This document shows positions 31,258 through 42,800 of a DNA stretch of 64,000 nucleotides, one piece after another (within the stretch, counting starts at the first letter, position 1; each line of letters starts with the position of its first letter). The position numbers and the translations under genes were made by a program. The stretch lies in NCBI GenBank assembly GCA_964057225.1, contig OZ059895.1, positions 15,243,001 through 15,307,000 of the forward strand. The letters are read 5' to 3'. The notes beneath the pieces were generated by a model. It had not been told where the DNA came from, made no database searches, and worked only from the letters and a program-made list of their open reading frames with translations. The stretch comes from Auanema rhodensis. Taxonomy: Eukaryota; Nematoda; Chromadorea; Rhabditida; Rhabditidae.

Positions 31258-33670
31258 ATGAGGAGGGGTATACATTGGCTATTTGTAGCCATATTAATAC
31301 AAACAGCAACATGCGATGTTGATGATGACAAAGTATGTTTTATTTATCTAATTTTTATTATATTTGATTTTTCATAGGATACTTTCATTCCAACCAAATT
31401 TGTGGTTCCTAAACTTTCTGCTACTCCCAATTTGGTAGAATATTTCGGAAGTAAAGATGTTCTCGGCAAAAGATGGGTTAAAAGTATTGCTAAGAAAGAC
31501 GGAGTAGATAAGGAAATTGCTAAATACAACGGTATTATCGTGCAAAAGCTTTTAACTGACTATCCTCCATTTTAAAGGTGAATGGGCTATCGATGAACCA
31601 ACTCAAGCTTCAATTGAAGGAGATTTTGGTCTTATTGTAAAAACTAAAGCTCGCCATCATGCTATTTCCAGCAGATTAACAAAACCTTTCGTCTTCGATA
31701 ATAAGCCACTTGTTATTCAGTGAGTTATAACCCTCATTATTTTTTGACCATTATACATAATCGCTTTTAGGTACCAAGTACAATATGAAGAAGGTCAAGA
31801 GTGCGGTGGTGGTTATTTGAAGCTTCTGAGTGAGGGAGCGGAAAAAGATCTCGGTGGATTTACTGTAAATTTTGGTACTATGTATGCTTTTTAAAATTTG
31901 TATTTATTCAGGATACCACTCCTTATTCAATAATGTTTGGTCCTGATAAATGCGGTGCTAGTGGAAAAGTTCACCTGATCTTCAGATATAAAAATCCAAA
32001 GAACAATACAATTTATGTAAGCTATTTTTCAATCAATGCGTTTCAATTTGCGTTTGTTAGGAGCATCATGCTAAACAACCTTCAAGTCTTGGAATTACCT
32101 ACTGGGATGATCACAAGCCTCATATGTATACAGCTATTGTTAAACCAGATGGTGAATTCTCTGTTAATGTTGATGACAAAAATATTTTTTACGGTAATAT
32201 GCTCAAGGTAATTTGCTTTATTATGTTGAAATAAGCTGGAAACTTATTGTTTAAGGATCTTACCCCATCTCTTGTCCCACCTAAGATTATTGACGATCCA
32301 TCAGATAAGAAGCCACAAGACTGGGATGATAGGTAGTTATCGAGATTTAGTGCAAATAAAATTTTTTGGAAATTTTAGAGCGGAGATTGATGATATGGAA
32401 GCTAAAAAGCCTGAAGATTGGGATGAGAGCCAACCACAACAGATTGTTGATGAATCTGCTGTTATTCCTGATGATTGGCTTGAAGATGAAGTAAGTTTCA
32501 CTTGAGTTGAGTTTGAGATTTTAAACTCTTCCTTATTTTAGCCTGAGTTGATTCCTGACCCAGAAGCTAAAAAGCCTGATGATTGGGATACTGATATGGA
32601 TGGTGAATGGGAGCCACCTTCAATTGACAACCCAGCTTGCAAGGGTGCTTCCGGATGTGGACCATGGAAGAAGCCTCTAATCGCTAATCCTAAATACAAG
32701 GTTGTTTAATGTTGCTAATAACTAAGCCTATTATTAATCTTGTAGGGCAAGTGGATTCGCCCTAAAATAACTAACCCAGCTTACAAGGGTGTATGGAAGC
32801 CAAAGCAAGTGGAAAATCCTCACTTCTTTGAGCCTACTGCTTTCGGTGGCCTTCCTACTATTTCTGCTGTAGGTATCGAACTATGGACCATGAGCCAAAA
32901 TATAATTTTCGGTTAGTCTTTAAGCCTTATACTTGTATTAACTTGTTATTTGTTATTAAGATAACATTCTCATTACTGACTCTGAAGATGTTGCCGCGGA
33001 AGTTGCTAAGCAAACCTATTACGTGAGAAAGTCTGAGGATGCCCGCTTAGCTGCAAGCATGGGAGAAGGGGGAGGATTCTTCCAATATTTCATTGATGCT
33101 GCCGAGGCAATTTTCCTCTCTAATTCCTGTTATATTGCGAGTTCTTTTTCAGGAAAAGCCATGGCTTTGGGCAGTTTATGTCTTTGGAATTCTTATCCCA
33201 ACCGTCTTCGTTGGAGTTTTCTGCTTTGGAAGAAAATCCACTCCTCACGATACCTACTCTTATAACAAGAAACACGATGTATTCTTAGAGGATGATGATA
33301 AGGTAAGCCGTTCTTGTTTTTAATTATAAGTTAATTTATTCTAAAGATTCCAAATCTTGTTGACGAGGAGGGAAATGAAGTGAAGGATGGCGAGGAAGTA
33401 GGTGATGACTCTGAAGACATCGAAGAGCTTGAAGAAGCTGAAGCTGCTATTGAGGTATGAATAAGCCTTTATAATTCTATTTCTAAAAGTTGCATTTTTC
33501 AGGAAGCTGAGTTGAAGGAATCACCTAAACCTGCTCCAAAGAATACTAAACCAGTATCTAAAGCCATGACACAAATTGAAGCTGATGATAGTGAAAGTGA
33601 CGGTGATAGACATGTTGTTGAAAAGAAATCTCCAGTTGTGAATAAGAGAAAAGCTCGTAGACAGGATTAG
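31258..33670 (+). CDS. cnx-1: Calnexin, ER membrane lectin chaperone
   Basis: It retains monoglucosylated glycoproteins in the ER for folding. Fourteen exons (31258-31332, 31378-31531, 31578-31719, 31771-31864, 31912-32016, 32061-32207, 32256-32332, 32379-32490, 32542-32700, 32746-32911, 32961-33106, 33153-33302, 33347-33454, 33503-33670) give 600 residues, the usual size. In order: signal peptide ([15 protein letters not shown]); lectin domain with [13 protein letters not shown] and [17 protein letters not shown]; a P domain of repeated KPxDWD and NPAxKGxW motifs; one membrane segment ([20 protein letters not shown]); and an acidic cytosolic tail ending RKARRQD, a dibasic-type ER signal. The intron after GAAEAE-type DAAE uses a GC donor in this model (GAG|GCAATT). 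Confidence 0.96.
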
Positions 33671-33989
33671 GTTCCTGAGCTGTTGCTTGATTATAGGTTG
33701 TTTTTTAATTAATTCAATAATTAAAAATGATTATCATTCATATTGTTTGGTACGGGTTTTCCGTACTACCTTTGTCATTATGTATGATTGGTTGAACATT
33801 TATGAATTTTTTTCTTTATTTTTCCATCTGCAATCCTCGGTCTCGCATCAGTTCTCGATTGCTACTCATGTTACTGTGCTATTTATTATTTTTTTGTCTT
33901 ATAAAAATCTTTATAATTGACTTCAGTAAACATATACAACAGTATAACGATAATCAACAACTTCCTAGGAAAATCTAATTAATTAACAA
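33671..33989. other. Convergent 3' ends of calnexin and MRPL30
   Basis: Only 319 bases separate the two stop codons, so the 3' UTRs are short or overlap. No canonical AATAAA stands out on the plus strand; AATTAAAAA lies near 33719. Confidence 0.5.
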
Positions 33990-34817
33990 TTATTTTAGTT
34001 GAGAAATCTTCGAATTTGTATAGACATTTCGTTCGAAAACATCTTTGAATCCGTAATATTTGGTATCGAGTTGTTGGGAAAGTTCACGAGCGGACCACTA
34101 AAAATGAAATAATGAAGTAACTTCGTTGTAATGGTTAAAAAACGAATCGAACCTGCTTAGTTTCGTCGTGTAACTTCAATTGTTCTTCGGGGATTGGTTC
34201 AATATTCTTTGCAACTTCGCATGTTCCATCAGGATGCAACTGAAAATTTTGGCTAAACATTTATAATATTTAAGTAATACGCACTCGAACGCCCTGCACG
34301 TCACTCATAGTAGGCTCTCCATTTGGGAACCGAATAGGTTTCAACTCAATCAGGTGTTTGATATGCCACAGCTCTCGATTGACGGCTTCCGTATTCATGA
34401 AAACTTCAGCTTTACCAACCTGTTATTAACCAAATATACACAAAAATTAATATAATAATAATAATACCTTCCAATCGGAACCGAAAAGTGTTTCTACTCT
34501 TTCTTTGGTCCATTTAGGCTGAGTGGCGAGATCACGATAAACCCAAGCCATCCATAGTTTGGATGGAGCTTCAGTCTAAAATATTCAATAAAGCTGAACG
34601 CTAAAAAAACTTAAACTTACACTTTCTTCTTGATGTTCATATCTAAATTCATCCAAAGATCCTTCGGATTGGAAGTCATACTCCTTTATACCGTCATTAC
34701 GACGAGGCAAATAACGAAGCCATTTGCCTCCTGTTCTATATACCCATCGATCTAAAGATTAAATATTGAAATTTAAGCTCAGCATTAACTACACTCACTT
34801 CTGATAACTTTGGCCAT
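33990..34817 (-). CDS. mrpl-30: Mitochondrial ribosomal protein L30 (uL30m)
   Basis: Exons 34817-34799, 34751-34621, 34575-34468, 34419-34285, 34239-34153 and 34097-33990 give 195 residues. The core reads WMAWVYRDLATQPKWTKERV, KVGKAEVFMNT, then ELWHIKHLIELKPIRFPNGE and GVRLHPDGTCEV. This is the L30 ferredoxin-like fold with the longer C-terminal tail typical of animal mitochondrial L30. The basic start (MAKVIRNRWVYRTGGKW) could act as import signal. The first exon holds only 19 coding bases. The product is a subunit of the mitoribosome large subunit. Assignment is by recognised motif pattern; other L30-like proteins are less likely. Confidence 0.8.
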
Positions 34818-34956
34818 CTATGATTAATTTAAAATAGGGCTAAAATTGGATAAGAAAATAAAATAAAATAAAAAATAAAAGCAAGGTAATCAGCGATAGA
34901 AACGATAAAAATAAAAATTCTATTAAAATAAATAATTTAGTCAGGCAAATAAGTAA

Positions 34957-36213
34957 CTATTCATTAATTACAAGTGGAGATTCCATAGTACTAAGTGCAT
35001 CCCAATCAATGGTTTCAAAAAATTGATGCTTTTTTAGCGCTGATTGACCACCCATCTCAGGAACACCTAATCGTTTGGTAGGCTGAAATTCTCGAAAGTT
35101 GAAACATGAATTTTTGAATATGAAACTTACGTCTTCAATTAGAATTTTCCGGACCAGATCAGCGGCATCTGCGGGAAAATCTTCCGGTATGGTATAGGAA
35201 ACACTTTGAATACGTTTGAAGATCAAGTACTCAGACTCGTCATGAAAGCAATGAGACCCTAGAAAGGCTATAATCATACAAGATCGAGAAACAAATATCA
35301 AAACCTGTTAATAATTGATAAACTATCACAGCAAAGGACCAAATATCAATAGCTTCGCTAATAGTATCTCCTTTAAGCATCTGAAAAGAAACAAAGCAGA
35401 AAATATAGAATTATACAGCAAATTGAACAAACCTCAGGAGGTATATATTGTGCGGTACCAACGAAGGAGAATCGCCTTCTTCTGTCATGCTTCGGAGGCT
35501 CAACTGTAGTATCCTGAAGGTCTTTTACACAGCCAAAATCAGATATTAGTACATAACGTTGACTGGTGATTAGTAAATTTTCAGGTTTCAAGTCACGATG
35601 TAAAATTGAGAGTGAATGAAGATATTCTTAAAAGAAAATATAAAAACAATGTGTTTTGAAATAAAACTTACGAATTCCGCTTAGTGTTTGAGCTAGTAAA
35701 AATTGGGCAACGTTATAAGAGAATTTTTTTTCTTGTTGTTTTAACATAATGTGAAACAGATCTCCATCTGAGAATAAGAATTAGAACTTGATACATTGAT
35801 AATACACTTACATTCAGCATAAGTAACTACAAAATATAAATGTTCACTATCTTGTAATGTTTGGAATAAAGTAGTTACAAAGGCATTACCAGGAGTAGTA
35901 GAAGCTATACGAGCTAAAGCTCGTTTTTCTCGATGAATTTGAGGTACGAGACCTTCTTTGATTAGTTGACGCTTGAAACACATTTTTAAAGCAATTGTAC
36001 GATTTAGCCCAAATAGTTCTTTGGCAGAATAAACGACACTAAACGAGCCATCCCCAATTTCTTTAATAACCTGTAACAGATGATCGAAATGAAATTTTAA
36101 CATAGTAATAGCTTCACTTTATAATCTGCTAACGTCTTACTACCCGTTACATTAGTTCTGCTGGTTTCTGGATGTCTTAGATTAGCGGGAATAAGTTGCT
36201 CATCTTCATTCAT
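34957..36213 (-). CDS. PDK1-like AGC kinase lacking the PH domain
   Basis: Exons 36213-36118, 36070-35812, 35767-35672, 35626-35433, 35380-35305, 35258-35131 and 35082-34957 give 324 residues. Motifs are [13 protein letters not shown] (glycine loop), [13 protein letters not shown] (ATP lysine), [10 protein letters not shown] (catalytic loop), [10 protein letters not shown], and [17 protein letters not shown] (activation loop; its Ser lies where PDK1 is autophosphorylated). Then come [16 protein letters not shown] and [12 protein letters not shown]. The order and the SFVGTAQY block are those of phosphoinositide-dependent kinase 1. The chain stops soon after the kinase domain, so the membrane-targeting PH domain is absent. 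It is therefore likely a paralog of pdk-1 rather than the main kinase. Confidence 0.88.
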
Positions 36214-36750
36214 TTTGTTAAATTAGTAAAAATAAAATATATATATATATACAAGAGGAGAACACTAATTCTGTTCGATGTTTAACAGCTTCATCAAGAA
36301 CTTTGTAAACAGCGTGCGTATTAACCCTGCGTCAGATCTCCAGATCTTCGAGCTTGTTTAAACTTGAATACCTATTAAGTCTTTAACATATTAATGCGGA
36401 CGCAAATATGAGTAACGTGAAAATTATTTATTAACATGATTAGGTGGAAGAACATGTGTTTTAATGAAATAGTGAGTAAAGTGAATTATTTGTATCACAC
36501 GATCTTATTTGATCCATCTATAAATATTTAGAAATATAAGGAAATACGATGAAAATTCAAAAACCACATGAATTGGGCATTTTCTATTGAAAAAGAATAT
36601 TACACTCGTGATCAGGTAATCTGAAACATCTAAGTGTTCTAGGTTCGGAGGTGGCTGAAATAAAATACTGGACCAATAGTATAGATAGAGCTTTTAAATA
36701 AGTTACTTGACTTGCAAAACAGTTGATTATTTCTTTGTCCATATTTCTCA
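36214..36750. promoter_or_regulatory. Bidirectional promoter region
   Basis: These 537 bases separate the divergent kinase (-) and channel (+) start codons. Apart from an AT dinucleotide run at 36237-36251 no named motif was recognised. Confidence 0.5.
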
Positions 36751-38557
36751 ATGGGGTTTGCTACGCTAGCTGTTTTTCTCTTCATTCGATTAACTTCATG
36801 TTCCTTTTTCGATATAGAGAAGAATTTAAGAGGTACCAAACATCTGTAGATTAAAAATAAACTTTTGAAATTTCAGGTTATGAACAATATATGACCAACT
36901 TAGATAGATTAAACAGCAAATTATTTCAAAATTATGATAGTTATGCGGCTCCAATATATACGTTGTGTATGTTTCATATCTGGACTCTTATGTGCTTTTG
37001 TCAGATTTCATAATCGAAAATTGAAAAAAATCATTTTGTCTATTGTCTTCGCATGAATCGGTTGTGTTACTGAAAAGTATACGTCGACCTAACTGTTATA
37101 TTTTCAATTTCAGCCCCATATTCGCGTTGGTCGGATCTGATTGCGAATGGATCATATCCTGATCCTTTTCCCATATCTGTCGAATTTATATATTTATATT
37201 TAGTCAAAGTTGTAAGTGTGAAGTGTACAAAGTTCTTTTAAGTTTTGTATCGGCTCTTACTATATGAATTTCAGTCAGAAGTAGAAGAATCTATTGACCT
37301 TCTTTTGGATTATAAAATAGTATTATTTTGATTTTATATCTTATTTGAATAATTATTTCATCTTAGGATTGGCAAGATTATCGATTACGATGGGATCCTC
37401 GAGATTATGGTGGCTTGTATTCCCATTACTATCAAAGAGATAAAGTTTGGGTTCCGGATATTAGCCCTATGGATGTGTAAATTATTTTTTTAATATATTA
37501 GATTTTAAATAGTGTTTGAATAGGCATTCTGTAGGAGATATACGTAGTGATCATCAACAGCTTGTTCTGGTATTACATCATACGATTACATTGTACTTAA
37601 CACTTCTCACTTAAGGTCTCATATGATGGAACTATGAGCTTTTATTCTACTATACGTACTTCTGCTATTTGTAACTTCAATGTGAGCCTTTGTTCTTATG
37701 ATATCTCAGCATTGCATTCTTTTTTCAGCTCTCGAGATTTCCATTTGATATCCAAGTGTGTGATGTGCCTATCGAGACTCGTTCATTGTTTCAGCCTTAT
37801 TTCAATTTATCAATAACTGTATGAATTCGACTTTAGATTTGATTATGTTATCTCTTGTAGTATGGAACATATTCATTGAGGGGTAATGGAGAATGGAATG
37901 TAACGGATGTTAACGTCGAGAAGAGAGAATATCTGTTTGATGATCCTGAAAATTCATATACAGAGGTAATTTTATAAATAACATTGCTTTCATGTAATTT
38001 CCTTCAGGCTGTTATATCTGTCGTGATTAAGAGACATCCAATTTATTATATTTTAATGTTTATGCTTCCCACATTCGTTATCAATACTATTTCCATTTTC
38101 GGGATTTTTCTCCCTCAAGCTGATAGCATGGGAAGAGTAATATAAATCTTTTAAAATTCATTATGAATTTAAATGTTATAGCTTACAGTTGGCTTAACGA
38201 ACAGTATGAGCATGACATTCTTGTTAGGAGTTTTAAGTGGAATGATTCCTCGGACAAGTGTTTTTCCATTACTTGGTATGAGTAAAGCAATACACAACTT
38301 GTACTGCTTTAAATTATTATAGGAATTTTCTTTCTTTCTGAATTAGCTCTCATAACATTGGCTTTAGTACTTGTCACTGTGATTGGTAATCGTAGACTGG
38401 GTAAGAAAGAAAGCAAAACTATGTATGTTTGTAAATTCCTTTCCCTAAAATAGATAATGCTGATTTCAGTTGGTCCAAACTCTATTTATACCATTTGTTC
38501 AACGTTATGATGCAGTTATGCAATATAATCATCTTCGTCGTTTTTCTATGTAGCTAA
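36751..38557 (+). CDS. Cys-loop ligand-gated ion channel subunit, short divergent nematode type
   Basis: Thirteen exons (36751-36832, 36877-36966, 37114-37211, 37275-37319, 37367-37476, 37524-37563, 37616-37681, 37729-37818, 37861-37965, 38008-38136, 38182-38275, 38323-38422, 38470-38557) give 378 residues. Signal peptide [17 protein letters not shown] is followed by an extracellular domain with [10 protein letters not shown] and [10 protein letters not shown]. The Cys-loop is [15 protein letters not shown], exactly 13 residues between the cysteines at about 174 and 188. M1 ([20 protein letters not shown]), M2, M3 and, after a very short loop, M4 follow. M2 ([20 protein letters not shown]) lacks both the Glu ring of cation channels and the Pro-Ala-Arg of anion channels. 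No vicinal-Cys pair marks an alpha nicotinic subunit. Ligand and ion selectivity cannot be told. Confidence 0.86.
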
Positions 38558-38664
38558 TTTTAATCTGACGATTACAGTAATCGATTTATTCTCGTAAAAT
38601 CTGTTAGATTTTCAGTTTTTAACTCTAATTGTACAAAGATGGTTTTGGTTTCAAACACCCGTGT

Positions 38665-38736
38665 GCCTCATTGGCTCAGGGGCAGAGCGTCTGTCTAGTA
38701 AACAGAAGGTCGCTGGTTCGATTCCAGCATGAGGCA
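38665..38736 (+). tRNA. tRNA-Thr (AGT)
   Basis: A 72-base cloverleaf without intron. Acceptor GCCTCAT pairs with ATGAGGC, D stem GCTC with GAGC, anticodon stem TCTGT with ACAGA around loop CTAGTAA, and T stem GCTGG with CCAGC around TTCGATT. The anticodon AGT (read as IGU) decodes ACU/ACC threonine. A-box (TGGCTCAGGGG) and B-box (GGTTCGATTCC) promoters are intact, and a T-rich terminator follows at about 38738-38756. CCA is not encoded, as expected for a nuclear gene. Confidence 0.97.
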
Positions 38737-39823
38737 GTTTCTTTTACTCTTTTTTAAAAAGTGTGCTGTATCAAGGTACTAAAACATTTAATTCAGTATG
38801 TTATTAGTTATACTCTGAAAGATTATCACAAATCTTTATATGTATATAATCTATTTACTGCATTTAAGGAATTACACAACTTGATTTCCTCATTGTTACA
38901 GCTTTACTTCAATTTTTTGAAAACAAAATGTGGTTAATCACGCTATAGTAATATTATAATTGAAAAAATGCTTTTCTTTTCCGAAATTAGTTAATGATTC
39001 TATTTTAAAATGAAACTAGGCTAAGAATTTCTTTAGTTAAAAAGAATATACGTAATTCAAAAATGGAATATACTACTCTAAATTGTAATTTGAAATACTC
39101 AATTATCAATGCATTGAGTTGGAGAAACACAGACAAAGGACTGAAAAAATAATGTTTTAGTTTTTATTGTATTGTTAATATATTGATGATTTGATGAATC
39201 ATTGTATTTGTATGGATTTACACCAAAATTTGATATTTCTTTCATAATGCTATATGTTGACAAAGCTGCAGCACAGCTCAGGTCACGCGCTCTCTCTCTG
39301 TTTTCACAGTAGAAATCTTGACAAACATGAGTATCTGCATCGAAACCAAAAAATATATTGTTTAATAAACTTTATTATGTATTTAGATGTAAAGCAATTG
39401 ACGAGAGCAACTGTTTTGAACTGAAGCTATACACGATGAGCAGGACTTGAGAGCTGGATGGTTATGATGTAAGTGAAAATTATTGAAAAAAAACGAGTCC
39501 TGGCGGAAAAAACTGACGAAAACAGAAAACTGTTATGGAGTAGCAAGTAAAGCAAAAGATAAACGATAACAGAATCTAGAATTAGGACATTGGCCGGGAC
39601 ACAGATCGACTCTCTGGACTCAACAGGGTACAGGAAAGAAGAGAAATATGACTTAAACGGTACAATAGCACCTACTAAAACTCATTGCCACATAGCAAAT
39701 ACCATAATAGGTCAGAAAAAAACGAATTATTAAAATAAATAAATAAAAATTTGATATTCATGAGTTTCAGCTAATGAATATTCGCCGAAAACCATTCATA
39801 GATATGGGAAACAGGCTGGCTGC
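38737..39823. other. Intergenic region
   Basis: AT-rich DNA between the tRNA and the 3' end of the first Kunitz/lustrin gene. Nothing was recognised apart from a short CT run at about 39291. Confidence 0.5.
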
Positions 39824-42800
39824 CTACTGCAGGAAATCATCCAAAGCCACCGGAGCATCGGCGAGATATTTGTCACGACAGATACCGCTCACAGGAATCT
39901 GTAAGAAAAATAATTTGTTTGCATGTAACACTGTGGCAAAATCTGATAAGAAAAAGCTTGAAAAGCGGTGTACCTGATGAGCTGGACATTTGTCTTCACA
40001 TTTTTTTACGATGCGTTCGTCAATAATTCGGAGAACTTGTACCTTACCTCCTGGGCAGGGTGAGCCTGGAAAGGACACAATGAGCTTTTTAGTTCAGAAT
40101 AATTAAAGCAACTTACGTGTCTCAGTCTTTCCGGTTCCAGTAGTTTTACGACTGGTAAGTGTACCAGACGATCCTTCTCCGACAGAGCAGCATTGGTATT
40201 TGCGGTTGATGTTATTACGGATGCATCTGTAAAGTCATATATTTAGCAAATTCAATCTGAATTTGAAATCTTACGTGTATCCGGTTGGACACGACTTGGA
40301 CTTAGTTCCACTGCACTGAACAGGAGTTCCGGTTGATGGGAAAAGAAGAGCAATACCGGCTGGACATCCATAAGCGTCTTTTCCACCAGATGCTGGTGCA
40401 GAAGAGCAGCAGTAGTATTTCTAAAATGGTTGAGACATAAGTATCAGTTCAACTTGTTTGAATATTACCTTGGATTTCTTTGAGAATGTGCACTTGAATC
40501 CAGCTGGACAAGGGGTTGATGTACATTGTTGTGGTTGTCCATTGACGAGATAAGCACTTCCCTTATCACAGACATTATTTTCAGTAGATTCGCCCTCTTC
40601 TGGTTCTTCGGTTTTAGGCTTTAACTGGCTGAATCGCTCAATTGGCTGAGCTGGCTTAGTGGCCTTTGATGCTCCAGCTCCACGCCCACAGCAGATATTC
40701 TGTTGTGCAGTTTGAGAGAACTGACAACTGTATCCGCGTGGACAAGTGTTGATACGTTGAGGAGAACAGAATCTAACGCTATCACTGCCACGCTCAACGA
40801 ATGGCATTTGTCCAGCAACAGGACAAGTCTTCATTGGACGAGAAGCCTTCTTGACACATTCGTCATCAACAACATCTTCTCCTTCAGCACAATCGCAAAT
40901 GCTGTCTTGGCAAGTAGATCCACCTTGACATTGCTCGTCAACCTCACAAGCAGCAGCGATGGCTGCACGTGGAAGACATGATCCCTTAACTTCAACCTAA
41001 AGAAGCAAAATAATTTTTTGCTGTGACAGTTGTGCGAACCTCATCCTCGGTACAAGAAACTTGGCAAACTCCATCAACTTCACGATGACCCTCAGGGCAA
41101 GCGCAAGATCCATCCTTGCAAACAGCTGGGCTAGGGCATTGAACTTGGTTAGAACACATTTCTCCAATTGAAACCTTATCAAGGCATACACCATCAACGG
41201 CAACTTGTTTGTCGGTACATGCTGAAAAGAAATTTTAATAAAGTTTATAGATGAATATGCTAACTTGGCTCGTTGGTAGTACAACAGAGTTGAGATCCGG
41301 AGATGGAGCGTTGACAACTGAATCCACTGGGGCATGTGCTCTGTCCAATAACACAAGATTGTGGCTCTCCAGTCATACCGATGAAAGCAACAGCATCATT
41401 AGGACAACCTCCAGACATACCACAACACTAAAATTAAAAAAAGATGAGTTTAACATATGAAGCTGCAAATATTTACTTGGAATTGATTGTTTCCATTAGA
41501 GAATTGACAGAAATATCCAGTTGGACAGTTCTGAGATCCAGCAGTACAGATTCTTGGAGAGTTTGTGGCTGGCTCGCGGAAAGCAACCTAAAGAAGAATA
41601 CGTTACAAGGTTAACTATATCCATGTCACACCTGGTTGTTGGGACATCCAAGGGCAGCAATTGACTTGGGAGTAGTGATTGGAGTAGCTCCGCAGCACTG
41701 GTAACGTTGGTTAGCCAAAGACCATTGACAAGAATAGCCGTTTGGACATGGGGCATTAGGTGGATTGAATGGATCACATGGAGCAATAGCATTGTCCTTC
41801 ATGTAGACATACTCATTAGGAGGACAACCATCTAAAAATTGAAGATATAATTGAAGTAACATTGTGAGATGTAGCTTACCAGAAACACTGGCGACCTCTC
41901 CCTTACAACAGTATCCAGTTGTGAATTCGTTTTGAGTACTCTGACAGCTGTAGCCGTTAGGACAAGTGATGAAAGCTCCAACAGTACAACTGCGTGGCAT
42001 TTGGCTGTTCTCCTCAATATAGAACTCAGCCTTATTTGGACACAGATAGTTGCTCGAACAGCAGTAACCCTGAAAACGGTTAAGATTAAGTTTAGATCAA
42101 ATCACGGTGATAAAATTACCTGGAAAGCTCCGGGTACGTCCGATTGACAGGAATAACCATTGGGGCATTGGTTGCTGTTGCTGCTGATGGTACAACGAAT
42201 TGGTCCCTTAGAAGAAGGTTCACGGTAGAGAGCCTTGCCAGCAGGGCACAGATCACCAGTGATAGAAGCACAACAGTAGTAGCGATTCTTGAGAGCGTTG
42301 AAACGGCAAAGGTAGTTAGATGGGCATGAGCCTTCAACGTTGATGAGACACTCGCGAACAGACATGTCTACGGCGTTAACATAGGCTTTTTCTCCTTCTG
42401 GGCAGACATCTAAACGAGGAAATTAAGATGAACGAAGAAAAAGAGATGAAATGCTTACCCATGTTAGTGGCTCCACAGCAAACGCTGTTTCCACTAAGTT
42501 GATCGTAAGTACAACCGAAGTTGGTTGGACAACTGTTGGAGAGAGCAGCATTACATTCATAAGGCAAGTTGGTGTTGGGGTTAACGTAAGCAACATCTCC
42601 AGGAGTACAGGCAGCAGACAAGCAGAAGTTGTTACATTGCTCCAAGGTGGCGAAGTTGTTCAAATTTCCACTGCATCCATTGTATGTGAATTGAGTACAT
42701 TCCTTGGTAACAATGTTGAAGTAGAATCTAGCAGCGGCAGAGCTAGAGCAGGAGCTTCCTTGTTGAGGAGGAAGGGAACATATATAACTGCGAGTTGGGC

